Shown in pieces: positions 36,433 through 44,061 of a stretch of DNA of 58,208 nucleotides (positions are counted from its first letter, which is position 1; the number at the start of each line of letters is the position of its first letter). The stretch is from the NCBI GenBank assembly GCA_030527015.1, contig JAUNBR010000015.1, positions 4,934 through 63,141 on the forward strand, in the 5' to 3' direction. Made by a program: the position numbers and the translations under genes. The DNA is from Planctomycetia bacterium. Its GTDB lineage: Bacteria; Planctomycetota; Planctomycetia; Pirellulales; Thermoguttaceae. The notes under the pieces were generated by a model, which was given only the letters and a program-made list of their open reading frames with translations, was not told the DNA's origin and did not search any database.

Positions 36433-37128
36433 ATGACGAAAAAAAATACCGGTGGGGAAATTTTTAATTATGAAGATTTAGAGGCGCAGTCACGTCAGTT
36501 TTTGGACCATGTGCGTGCTCAGGGACGTGCTTTGGTGGAAGAAGCGGCGAAAGAGGTGGAAGCACTGAAGGCCGAGATGCTTGAGGAAATCGCGCGGGAC
36601 CGAAAGAAAGCAGAGGAGGAAGGATACCAGGAAGGGTATAAACGGGGATATAAAAATGGAGTGAAAACTGCGGCGGAGGAAGCCCAGGAAAAGATTCAGC
36701 AGGAGGTGACACGGAATCTGGAACCCGCGCGTGTAACTGTATTAAAAATGGTGGAGTTTCTGGAAAATGAGCGGAATGCGTGGAAAAGTCGGTGGGAGAA
36801 GGAAGCCCTGAGTTTCGTATGTATGCTCGCGGGGCATGTCATTCGTCGGGAGTTACAAAAAGACCCGGAAATATCATTAAACTGGATCCGAGAAGCACTG
36901 GAGTTAATTTCCAGCGGAGAAGTTACGCTGAAGTTAAATCCCCAGACTTTATCTGTTCTGAAGCCGACTCTGGAGAAAATAGCGGGCCAGATGCATAATT
37001 TAGTGTCCGTGGAATTTCTGCCGGACGAGACTTTTCCGCTGGGAGACTGTCAGCTGCAGACGCGTTTTGGGGAAATCGACATGCGTGTCGACACTCAGTT
37101 AAAAAGAATCATGGAGGAGCTTTTCTGA
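36433..37128 (+). CDS. fliH: FliH-like stator of the flagellar/type III export ATPase
   Basis: 231 residues. FliH dimers bind and restrain the FliI ATPase and link it to the C-ring. The N-terminal half is a charged coiled coil with an uninterrupted GxxxG repeat: Gly64, Gly68, Gly72 and Gly76 in EEGYQEGYKRGYKNG, typical of FliH/YscL proteins. The C-terminal half (SFVCMLAGHVIRRELQKDPE, FLPDETFPLGDCQLQTRFG) matches the FliH globular domain. The stop is 3 bases before the fliI ATG, so the two are co-translated or at least co-transcribed. The purine-rich AAAGTGGAATC, at about -20 to -10 and derived from a repeat, may serve as ribosome-binding site. Confidence 0.88.
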   Translation: MTKKNTGGEIFNYEDLEAQSRQFLDHVRAQGRALVEEAAKEVEALKAEMLEEIARDRKKAEEEGYQEGYKRGYKNGVKTAAEEAQEKIQQEVTRNLEPARVTVLKMVEFLENERNAWKSRWEKEALSFVCMLAGHVIRRELQKDPEISLNWIREALELISSGEVTLKLNPQTLSVLKPTLEKIAGQMHNLVSVEFLPDETFPLGDCQLQTRFGEIDMRVDTQLKRIMEELF

Positions 37129-37131
37129 AAG

Positions 37132-38472
37132 ATGGATGTAAACCAGATAAGCAGTCAGTTACAGAAGATTTCTCCATTTATGATCACGGGGACGATTACA
37201 GAAACTGCGGGAATGACGGCCTGTGCGGCGGGTTTTCCGGTGCCGTATGGCGCGATCGCGGAAATTCAGAGGGCAGATGGTTCTGTGATTCAGGCGGAGG
37301 TGATCGGATTTCGAGATCACACGTCCATTCTTTTTCCTTACGGAAATATGCATGGGATTCGTCGGGGGGATCAGGTGTATTTAAGGCATACTTCACCTTT
37401 CTTGCGTGTCAGCACGGAAATGTGTGGGAAAATATTAAACGCGCAGGGAAAAATTCTTTCCGTGGGGAAGGAATCCGATAAGAAATCAGAAAAAAATACT
37501 TCCTCTTTTTCGTTAACGGAACGGGTTCCGTATGTGTGTACTCCTCCACCGGCGCACGAACGTCCTCGGATTACAGAAATTTTGTCCACGGGAGTGCGTG
37601 TAATAGACGCATTATTAACCGTGGGGCGTGGCCAGCGTGTGGGGATTTTTGCCGGATCTGGAGTGGGGAAAAGTGTCCTGCTGGGAATGATTGCCCGGTA
37701 TACAGAAGCAGATGTGATCGTAATCGGTTTAATTGGGGAGCGTGGCCGAGAGGTAAATGATTTTATCCAGCGAGAGTTGGGAGAACATGGTCTGAAAAAA
37801 AGTGTTTTGGTCGTGGCCACGAGTGATGAACCGGCGATTATGAAAGTCAGGGCGGCACAGACGGCCACGGCAGTCGCAGAATATTTTCGGAATCAGGGGA
37901 AAAATGTGCTACTTCTGATGGATTCACTGACTCGCGTGGCCATGGCCCAGAGGGACATCGGGCTGGCGGCTGGAGAAACCGCGGTTACGCGTGGTTATCC
38001 TCCATCTGTTTTCGCGTTACTTCCTCCACTGGTGGAGAGGGCAGGGCGTACCATGAAGGGAGATATTACAGCGATTTATACCGTTCTTGTGGAAGGAGAT
38101 GATGAGAATGAGATAATCGCGGATACCGTGCGCAGTTTACTGGATGGACATATCTGGCTTTCCCGAAAAATTGCGGCGCGTGGACAGTATCCCGCAGTGG
38201 ATGTGCTGGCCAGTATAAGTCGTTTAATGCCGGATATTTGTGATGCGTGTCATCAGGAATCGGCGAATAAGTTGCGCCGGATGTTAGCACTCTGGAAAGA
38301 AAAAGAAGATGTAATTACCCTGGGTGTTTATCGTTCTGGGACGAATCCTGAACTGGATCGGGTGATCGCCACACGTGAAAATGTTTTGAGTTTCTTAAAA
38401 CAGGACGTGGCGGTATCCTGTGACCTGGACACCGCGAGACAGCAGCTTTTGTCACTGGTTTCTTTGGCCTGA
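37132..38472 (+). CDS. fliI: FliI-type export ATPase
   Basis: 446 residues; hexameric ATPase that unfolds and feeds export substrates, related to F1 beta. Walker A is AGSGVGKS (174-181) in GIFAGSGVGKSVLLGMIARY, followed by IGLIGERGREVNDFI. Walker B is VLLLMDSLTRVAMAQRDIG with the family's LTRxAxAxR pattern. The SRLMPDI and RGQYPAVDVLASISR segments are also present. All catalytic motifs are intact, including the glutamate of GERGRE, so it should hydrolyse ATP. It starts 3 bases after fliH. A related ATPase (SctN) of injectisomes cannot be fully excluded, but the FliF–FliG, FliH and FliJ neighbours favour the flagellar type. Confidence 0.95.
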   Translation: MDVNQISSQLQKISPFMITGTITETAGMTACAAGFPVPYGAIAEIQRADGSVIQAEVIGFRDHTSILFPYGNMHGIRRGDQVYLRHTSPFLRVSTEMCGKILNAQGKILSVGKESDKKSEKNTSSFSLTERVPYVCTPPPAHERPRITEILSTGVRVIDALLTVGRGQRVGIFAGSGVGKSVLLGMIARYTEADVIVIGLIGERGREVNDFIQRELGEHGLKKSVLVVATSDEPAIMKVRAAQTATAVAEYFRNQGKNVLLLMDSLTRVAMAQRDIGLAAGETAVTRGYPPSVFALLPPLVERAGRTMKGDITAIYTVLVEGDDENEIIADTVRSLLDGHIWLSRKIAARGQYPAVDVLASISRLMPDICDACHQESANKLRRMLALWKEKEDVITLGVYRSGTNPELDRVIATRENVLSFLKQDVAVSCDLDTARQQLLSLVSLA

Positions 38473-38478
38473 ATTTAT

Positions 38479-38681
38479 ACCTGATGTATTATAAATTTTC
38501 ACTGAAACTATACAGGTTCCACTTTAAATTTTCGTTTAGTGCGGCTCTGAAAGCAGGCATTTTCGGCGAAGCAAAATGTCGAGGAAACGGAATTTTATAG
38601 TGTGTATCGGATATAAAAAGCCTGTTTTCATGGATGTATGAACAGGGAATTTAAAGAATAATTAAGAGAATATTTAATATT
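38479..38681. repeat. Left-arm fragment and - repeat copy inside the flagellar-type cluster
   Basis: 38479-38505 is a + left arm (TATACCTGATGTATTATAA). 38509-38615 is a minus copy (TATACAGGTTCCACTTTAA to GTATCGGATATA). A weak + right-arm remnant (AGGGAATTTAAAG) leads to fliJ. The insertion separates fliI from fliJ by 209 bases, whereas fliH and fliI are 3 bases apart. Confidence 0.87.
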
Positions 38682-39089
38682 ATGAATTTTCGATTTTCAC
38701 TTTCGACAGTCCAAAAAATACATGAAAATCAGCGAGAACAGCACCAGATGAATTTTGCTGATGCACTGAAAAAAATGGAAATAATAATACAGCAGATTCA
38801 GAGTCTGGATACACAACTTAAAAATTTACGTCTGGAAAAAGAAGCGTTTCTTCGAATGTCGGGTACACTTTCGTTTACCACCTTTTTAGCGTATGAGCAG
38901 AGAGAAAAGTGGCTTTTGGAAGAACTGAACCGTCAGCGCGCACGGTGTCAGGAGATTCAGAATGAAACAGAAAAATGTCGTTCTGCAGTCATGGATGCGG
39001 ATATACAGGTAAAAATGCTGGAAAAATTGGAGGAAAAGCAGCGAATGGAGTATATTCAGGATGAAAAAAAATCACTGTATGCCGCATAA
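38682..39089 (+). CDS. fliJ: FliJ-like coiled-coil export chaperone
   Basis: 135 residues, almost wholly predicted coiled coil (RFSLSTVQKIHENQREQHQM; LEKEAFLRMSG; RQRARCQEIQNETEKCR). Length, the N-terminal 'F.L..V..IHE' pattern and position after fliI all fit FliJ, the central stalk that stimulates FliI and contacts FlhA. Sequence conservation in this family is low, so the name rests largely on context. The ATG at 38682 follows AATATT without a strong ribosome-binding site. The next expected genes (for example fliK, flgD, flgE) do not follow; instead a kilobase of non-coding sequence begins. Confidence 0.8.
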   Translation: MNFRFSLSTVQKIHENQREQHQMNFADALKKMEIIIQQIQSLDTQLKNLRLEKEAFLRMSGTLSFTTFLAYEQREKWLLEELNRQRARCQEIQNETEKCRSAVMDADIQVKMLEKLEEKQRMEYIQDEKKSLYAA

Positions 39090-39293
39090 ATGGTGAGAAG
39101 GGTTTCCCGGATGGTGAGCATATTTTTTGTTGGAAACGGATATGCTGAATTTTGGGAGAGATTTATCTCGGAGTCTATTTTTGATTTTTGCCAGATATAA
39201 AACGAGTCATGTCGTTACTGAAATTTTGACGAGTGAAAGTTTTAAAGGTAAAGTTTATGGTGTATTAAAGACAGATCATTATACTATAATAAA
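39090..39293. other. Non-coding stretch after fliJ
   Basis: No gene with a believable start and composition and no clear terminator. A 61-codon frame at 39127-39312 runs into the next repeat and is not convincing. Confidence 0.4.
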
Positions 39294-39399
39294 TATACTG
39301 ATTCCACTTTAAATTTCCGTTTTATGCGGCTCTAAAAGTAGGCTTTTTCAGTGAAGCAAAAAAGCCGGTAAAGCTAAATTTTATAATGTATCGGGTATA
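39294..39399 (-). repeat. Repeat copy of the GGCTTTTT/AAAAAGCC subfamily, - orientation
   Basis: TATACTGATTCCACTTTAA start; both stem strands changed (read on minus: GGCTTTTTTGCTTCACTG then AAAAAGCC); GTATCGGGTATA end. Confidence 0.92.
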
Positions 39400-39675
39400 A
39401 ATATGTTTTTTCGATTTAAATGAATTTTCCAGTTTATATTATTCTGTAAGGGTGTATGAGGCGGTACTTTACATTACTGAAAAATCAGAAGTGGGGAATG
39501 GGAAATCGCGAAAACTATCTTTTAAAGGTTTCGCATATAAGGTGATGTGATCAAAATATTTCTCATGTGTAAATAATTTTACTTAAAAATTATAAATGTC
39601 ATTTTTCTGATATTTTATTTCTGGGCACTACAAATTTTTACTTTCTTGGCATTTTAGTTCTTCTGCGAATATCTT
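39400..39675. other. Non-coding AT-rich stretch with a weak left-arm remnant
   Basis: About 39625-39670 resembles a decayed left arm and core (GGGCACTACAAATTTTTAC, TTGGCATTTTAG). Nothing else assignable. Confidence 0.4.
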
Positions 39676-39780
39676 TATACCCGATACACTATAAAATTCC
39701 GCTTCCCCGGCATTTAGCTTCGCTGAAAATGCCTGCTTTCGGAGCCGCATAAACCGGAAATTTAAAGTGGAACCAGTATA
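39676..39780 (+). repeat. Best consensus copy of the palindromic repeat
   Basis: 105 bases from TATACCCGATACACTATAA to AAAGTGGAACCAGTATA. The left core strand is one base short (GGCATTTAG). Its tips match the family majority at essentially every position, so it is a good reference copy. Confidence 0.95.
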
Positions 39781-40127
39781 GAACCACTCAGAGCGAGAAT
39801 TCAAAGAAATTTTTGGTATTCGGGTACATAAAATGTATGATGTTTTGTGGCCGGAAAAGTGAAAAATGGAGTAAATTTGTCGCAAAATTCTTGATTTTTT
39901 ATAGATAAAAAATAATATCTCATGAATGTGCCTTCAGGAAAGATGGTAAAAATATACTGCGCGTCTTGTGCTGTTTTTGACAAAATTACCGTTTAAGCTA
40001 TTTATTTCGGTTTTCTTTTTGCCGATAAAAAATTCATATTAACCGAATAAAAGAAGTAATAGATTTTTGTTTGGAATATGTATTTGGAAATTTTAGGTTC
40101 AGTTAAGATTTATTTTTGGGGTCTGTA
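39781..40127. other. Leader region of the unknown exported protein
   Basis: AT-rich. Faint right-half motifs lie around 39830-39870 (TTTTGTGGCCGG). No gene, and no promoter strong enough to name. GGGGT at 40117-40121 is the ribosome-binding site for the ATG at 40128. Confidence 0.4.
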
Positions 40128-42497
40128 ATGAAATATCATGTTCTTTCTAAAAAAATCATGATTTTAGGAGTTTTCCTCCCCATTTTATATATGATTATAT
40201 TCCCGGCTTTTATTTTTTCTGAGGAAATCTCACAAAAAAAAGAGATTTTACGTACGCAGTGGAATCTTGTACGCTGGCATGATCCAGAAATGCTGAGGGA
40301 GTATTTAAATGATGCGAAAATCGTACCAGAGGGAAACCGGTGGTGTGAGGAAGTGGAACAGCTGATCGACGAACTTTCATTTTTTTATCCTGCCTGTGAA
40401 AAAGAAAGTATTTCGGAAACAGAAAAAAAATTGTTACGAAAAAAAATACTTAAAAAAACGGAGAGAGAAAGATCGTCTGAGGATGCCGATGAAAAGACGT
40501 TCAGGTTTCAATTTTTGGGTAATAAAGAAGTAAAACCGAAAAAAACGGTACTGGAATGGGACTTTCAGGATGCGGAAATTCGTCAGCAGAGGGCGTTTTT
40601 GCTGCAGAAATTAAATCAAAAATCGGAGGAAGTCTCTCGGATTTTAGTACGCACACAAAATATCCCTTTTATTACACGTTTAGGTCGTGCGAATTTTGCA
40701 CTTCAGAGAAGGCTGGCGGTCTGGCGTTACTGTGACGCGATAATGAATAGTACATCTGAGTATTCTGCACAGAATATTTATCAGGTAATCGATTTTCATT
40801 TTTGGAATCAGACACTTATGTCTGTGCGAGAACTTATTCAGAATCATCCGTATGCGGATACGTGGGCGACATATATTCGTTACGGGCATTTAGTACATTT
40901 AACCCAGATAAAAGATTTGCGGAAGCAGCGAGAAATCGCACAGTCAGTTCTTGTTCGTTTAGACAGATCACGATTAAATGATTCTCAAAAAAAGTTCATT
41001 TCACAGAGGCCGTTTCAGATTTTAGTCGGAGAATTATTGAAAGTCGCTCGGCTGCGGAGTCCGGAGGATTATCTTCTGTATTCACTGGAGGAATATGAAT
41101 CGGCGAATCAGATCAGTGAAGGGAATCATTTAGCGGCAGAGTGTTTACGTGGATGGTTTTTACAGGACAGCGAAAAACAGAATCTGCTTCAGTATGTGGA
41201 ATATAGTTATAGAAATGCGAATATTCGGCTGGAAATTTCGAGTGAATTTTTGAATCGTCTGGTTCCCCAAAGAGGGCCGGAAACGATGACGATAAATGAA
41301 TATATTCTGAACAGGCCAGTATATGGACGTGGAGTTACCAGCACAAATATTCAGGTTCAGATGATTCCAGATCCGCAGAGATTCCGTTTAGGTTTTATGG
41401 TGGAAGGAAGTGTGGAGTCGAGCACGGTCAGTCAGGCCAGCATGGTGAGAGTGGCGAATAATTCTGAGGCGAATTTTAATGGATTAAAGGAAGTGGAGCT
41501 GACGGAACGTGGGATGCTTAGTGCGCCGGCGGTGGCGACTGTCGCGAATCGAGTACAGATGCGGCACCTGAAAACATCACTGGACATTATTCCGCTGGTG
41601 GGTATTTTTGCGAATGAAGTCGCGCGCTCACAGGCCAGAAATCAGCAGGAGCTGGCACGGCTGGAGTCACAGGAGAAGATTCGTCGGCAAGTAATCGCGT
41701 CTCTGGATGATGAAGTAAATTTTCGTCTTCAGAATGTGAATAGTTTTTGGCAGGAACGTATTTTGGCACCGTTAGGCCGACTGGGAATCGATTTTCGGCA
41801 GCTGGATGCGGAAACCACGGAAGAAACCGCCACAGTGCGCTGGCGTCTGGCCGGTGCGGACCAGCTGGGCGGGCACACACCACGGCCGCTGGCCATGCCG
41901 AATAATCTGTTAAACTTTCAGATTCATGAGTCGGCCATTAATAATTTTCTGCAGCAGCTGAAGCTGGATGGAAAGACGTTTACTTTACCGCAGTTACATG
42001 AACATATCGCGGTGCGTTTTCCGAAATGGCGCGAAAGAGTGGTGGAGGATGAAGATATTCCGGAAGATCTGGTCATTTCATTTCCTCCGACAGACGCTCT
42101 TTCCGTGAAGCTGGCGGACGGGCACATTATGCTGCAATTATCCATCTCCAGTTTACGTATCGGTGAGCATCACTGGGAAAATTTTAAAATTCATGTCCCG
42201 TATCGGGTGGAAACGAAAGATTTTCAGGCGCAGGTGCACCGGGACGGTGTGATTCGGCTTATCGGCAGGATGAAACTGAAGCAGCAGATCGCGGTACGCG
42301 GTGTTTTCAGTAAAGTTTTTCCGAAAGATACGGTAACGAATGTTTTGCCAGAATATATGACGCAGGATCAGCGTTTCGCGACATTTAAGATCACTCAGTG
42401 TGTGATGCAGGATGGTTGGATGGGTATTTCTCTGGGAGAATCTTCCAGGGGTCAGAATATTATGGTTCGGCAAAATACGTTACCCGTATATCGGTAA
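40128..42497 (+). CDS. Exported protein of unknown function
   Basis: 789 residues, starting at the ATG at 40128 (a TTG four codons upstream is also in frame but overlaps the ribosome-binding site GGGGT). A basic start, then a hydrophobic stretch at about 11-31 (IMILGVFLPILYMIIFPAFIF) and SEEIS, is a likely signal peptide. Residues about 60-160 are charged and low complexity. A helical middle (TWATYIRYGHLVHLTQIKDL) and a beta-rich C-terminal third follow (RFRLGFMVEGSVESSTVSQA; FKIHVPYRVETKDFQAQVHR). No catalytic motif and no family name come to mind. It is probably periplasmic or outer envelope. It is single, and its stop lies 2 bases before a nested repeat pair. Confidence 0.7.
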   Translation: MKYHVLSKKIMILGVFLPILYMIIFPAFIFSEEISQKKEILRTQWNLVRWHDPEMLREYLNDAKIVPEGNRWCEEVEQLIDELSFFYPACEKESISETEKKLLRKKILKKTERERSSEDADEKTFRFQFLGNKEVKPKKTVLEWDFQDAEIRQQRAFLLQKLNQKSEEVSRILVRTQNIPFITRLGRANFALQRRLAVWRYCDAIMNSTSEYSAQNIYQVIDFHFWNQTLMSVRELIQNHPYADTWATYIRYGHLVHLTQIKDLRKQREIAQSVLVRLDRSRLNDSQKKFISQRPFQILVGELLKVARLRSPEDYLLYSLEEYESANQISEGNHLAAECLRGWFLQDSEKQNLLQYVEYSYRNANIRLEISSEFLNRLVPQRGPETMTINEYILNRPVYGRGVTSTNIQVQMIPDPQRFRLGFMVEGSVESSTVSQASMVRVANNSEANFNGLKEVELTERGMLSAPAVATVANRVQMRHLKTSLDIIPLVGIFANEVARSQARNQQELARLESQEKIRRQVIASLDDEVNFRLQNVNSFWQERILAPLGRLGIDFRQLDAETTEETATVRWRLAGADQLGGHTPRPLAMPNNLLNFQIHESAINNFLQQLKLDGKTFTLPQLHEHIAVRFPKWRERVVEDEDIPEDLVISFPPTDALSVKLADGHIMLQLSISSLRIGEHHWENFKIHVPYRVETKDFQAQVHRDGVIRLIGRMKLKQQIAVRGVFSKVFPKDTVTNVLPEYMTQDQRFATFKITQCVMQDGWMGISLGESSRGQNIMVRQNTLPVYR

Positions 42498-42499
42498 TA

Positions 42500-42705
42500 T
42501 ATACTGGTTTTCCATTAAATTTTCATTTTCTGTGGTTCAGAAAGCAGGCATTCAGCGAAGTATACTGGTTCCAAATTAAAATTTCGTTTTGTGCGGCTCT
42601 AAAAGCAGGCTTTTCAGCGAAGCAAAAAAGCCGGTGAAGCTGAATTTTATAATGTATCGGGTATAAAATGCCGTGGAAGTGAAAATTTATAGTGCATCGG
42701 GGATA
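42500..42705 (-). repeat. Palindromic repeat interrupted by another copy (outer element)
   Basis: Outer segments are 42500-42560 and 42666-42705. Joined, they read ...CAGCGAAG + TA + AAATGCCGTGG..., a normal copy of about 103 bases including the retained TA. The break lies in the central loop. The outer right arm faces the upstream gene's stop, and its left tip ends CATCGGGGATA. Confidence 0.93.
42561..42665 (-). mobile_element. Inserted palindromic repeat (inner element) with TA target duplication
   Basis: Complete 105-bp copy from TATACTGGTTCCAAATTAA to GTATCGGGTATA, sitting inside the loop of the outer copy. Removing it with one TA restores the outer sequence as GCGAAGTAAAATGCC, the same form found uninterrupted at 46490-46594. 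The element is thus bounded by TA duplications. Its left 52 bases are identical to the copy at 58157-58208. Confidence 0.9.
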
Positions 42706-42849
42706 CTTCATTTTACATGAAAGTTTCGTTTTGCGCCGCCACTCGGAGGCGTACGTTTCTCACAGAGAGAAATGTTTCCTTTTGTCTGAGCGCATGAAAA
42801 AGAAATTTTAAGCCAGAACGTTACCATTTCTTCCGTTCTGAAATTTTCT

Positions 42850-42911
42850 TCACGGAGAAAATCCTGATTTCAGAGCCGCACAAAACGGAAATTTAAAGTG
42901 GAACCAGTATA
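42850..42911 (+). repeat. Right half of a repeat abutting the acetyltransferase start
   Basis: AGAAAATCC, CAGAGCCGCACAAAACGG, AAAGTGGAACCAGTATA, then one base and the ATG at 42913. The left half (about 42805-42850) is barely recognisable. 42706-42804 contains GC-richer sequence with no assigned feature. Confidence 0.8.
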
Positions 42912-42912
42912 C

Positions 42913-43677
42913 ATGTCATGCGAAACGAATATTTCTGATTTTAACGTACGAAGTGCTTCCCAAATTACAGGTTTTCAGGATCTGGCGATGAATTTTTTGC
43001 ACCTGGGGTGGGCGGAATTCATTCTGCGTGAGCCTGTGGCGGTTAAAATGTGGGAGTCTTATTTTGATTTATTTCTCGATTATGCTTTTTTGATCATTCA
43101 CCGGTCGGGTACACCAGCAGCTGTCGGTCTGACGGTACCACTTACCTTAAAATTACCTGTGCACGAGCTTCCTGATGAAGGCTGGCAGTGGATGGTCGGG
43201 CAGGTACTGCGAAACGCTTCACGAAAAGAGATTCCGAATATCCTCTGCGCAGTCGCGGCGGTGGTTCATCCGGATTTCCGCGGAAATGGACTGGCGTCTC
43301 GAATCGTGATGGAAATGAAATCTCTCGCTGCCAAAAATGCACTGGCCGGGGTGATCGCGCCTTTACGTTTACCTCTGAAGTCGCGTTATCCGCACATGTC
43401 CATGCAGGAGTATATCACCTGGAAGTGTCCAGACGGTAAACCGTATGATCCCTGGTTGCGCGTTCATCTGGCTCTCGGAGCGAAACAGCTCGGAATTTGT
43501 TCCCGCTCAATTATTATTACGGCGGACTTACCGAAATGGACTGCATGGACCGGACAGACGTTCTCGGCCTCTGGTGAATACTTTATACCTGGAGGAGACG
43601 CTCCTCTGATGGTAAATCTTACAGAGAATACGGGGACATATACCGCCGCAGGCGTCTGGGTAATGCATGTTTCATAA
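42913..43677 (+). CDS. GNAT-family N-acetyltransferase
   Basis: 254 residues. The acetyl-CoA-binding signature is clear at AAVVHPDFRGNGLASRIVMEM, read in two parts (RGNGLA is the R-x-x-G-x-G/A loop). Flanking hydrophobic strands, such as GVIAPLRLPLKSRYP, follow. The frame is open to a GTG at 42898, but that codon lies within the repeat right tip; the ATG at 42913 is preferred, and a second ATG begins two bases further in another frame. The substrate is not predictable. Length is greater than the minimal GNAT core, and the C-terminal 80 residues (TWKCPDGKPYDPWLRVHLAL onward) may form the acceptor side. Single gene. Confidence 0.85.
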   Translation: MSCETNISDFNVRSASQITGFQDLAMNFLHLGWAEFILREPVAVKMWESYFDLFLDYAFLIIHRSGTPAAVGLTVPLTLKLPVHELPDEGWQWMVGQVLRNASRKEIPNILCAVAAVVHPDFRGNGLASRIVMEMKSLAAKNALAGVIAPLRLPLKSRYPHMSMQEYITWKCPDGKPYDPWLRVHLALGAKQLGICSRSIIITADLPKWTAWTGQTFSASGEYFIPGGDAPLMVNLTENTGTYTAAGVWVMHVS

Positions 43678-43717
43678 CGCACCTCCGTATAAGAAAAATG
43701 GTTTTTCTGAGATAAAA

Positions 43718-44061
43718 TATACTTTCTGATACCACCGTTCATTTTATTTTGCGCGGTTCTGGAAACGGACTGTGATTATACCCGATACACGATAAAATTC
43801 CGCGTCCCAGGCATTTTGCTTTGCTGAAAATGCCTGCTTCGAGCGCCGCAAAAAACTGAAATTTAAAGTGGAACCAGTATAAAACACCTCATCGGGTGAG
43901 GATGTACAAAATTTAAATTTATACGCCAGACACTATGAATTTCCTCATCTTCTGTTCACCGTCAGGCATGCTGCTATTTTTGTTTTACTGAAGATGTCAG
44001 CATACAGAGCCGCATAAAATGGAAATTTAAAAGAAAACCAGTATAAAGTAAAGTCAGTATA
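43718..44061. repeat. Partial - copy, complete + copy, and + copy with GC insertion
   Basis: 43718-43771 is a partial minus copy (ATACTTTCTGATACCACC, TTTTGCGCGGTTCTGG). 43777-43881 is a good + copy ending GTGGAACCAGTATA. 43920-44045 is a 126-bp + copy with a modified insertion (TGTTCACCGTCAGGCATGC). 44046-44061 is an extra right tip (AAGTAAAGTCAGTATA), which contains the stop codon of the lyase gene. Confidence 0.88.

Noticed and set aside
37132..38472. Assignment of the ATPase to an injectisome (SctN)
   Set aside because: Neighbouring FliF–FliG, FliH and FliJ-like genes point to the flagellar type; an injectisome would not have FliG sequence.
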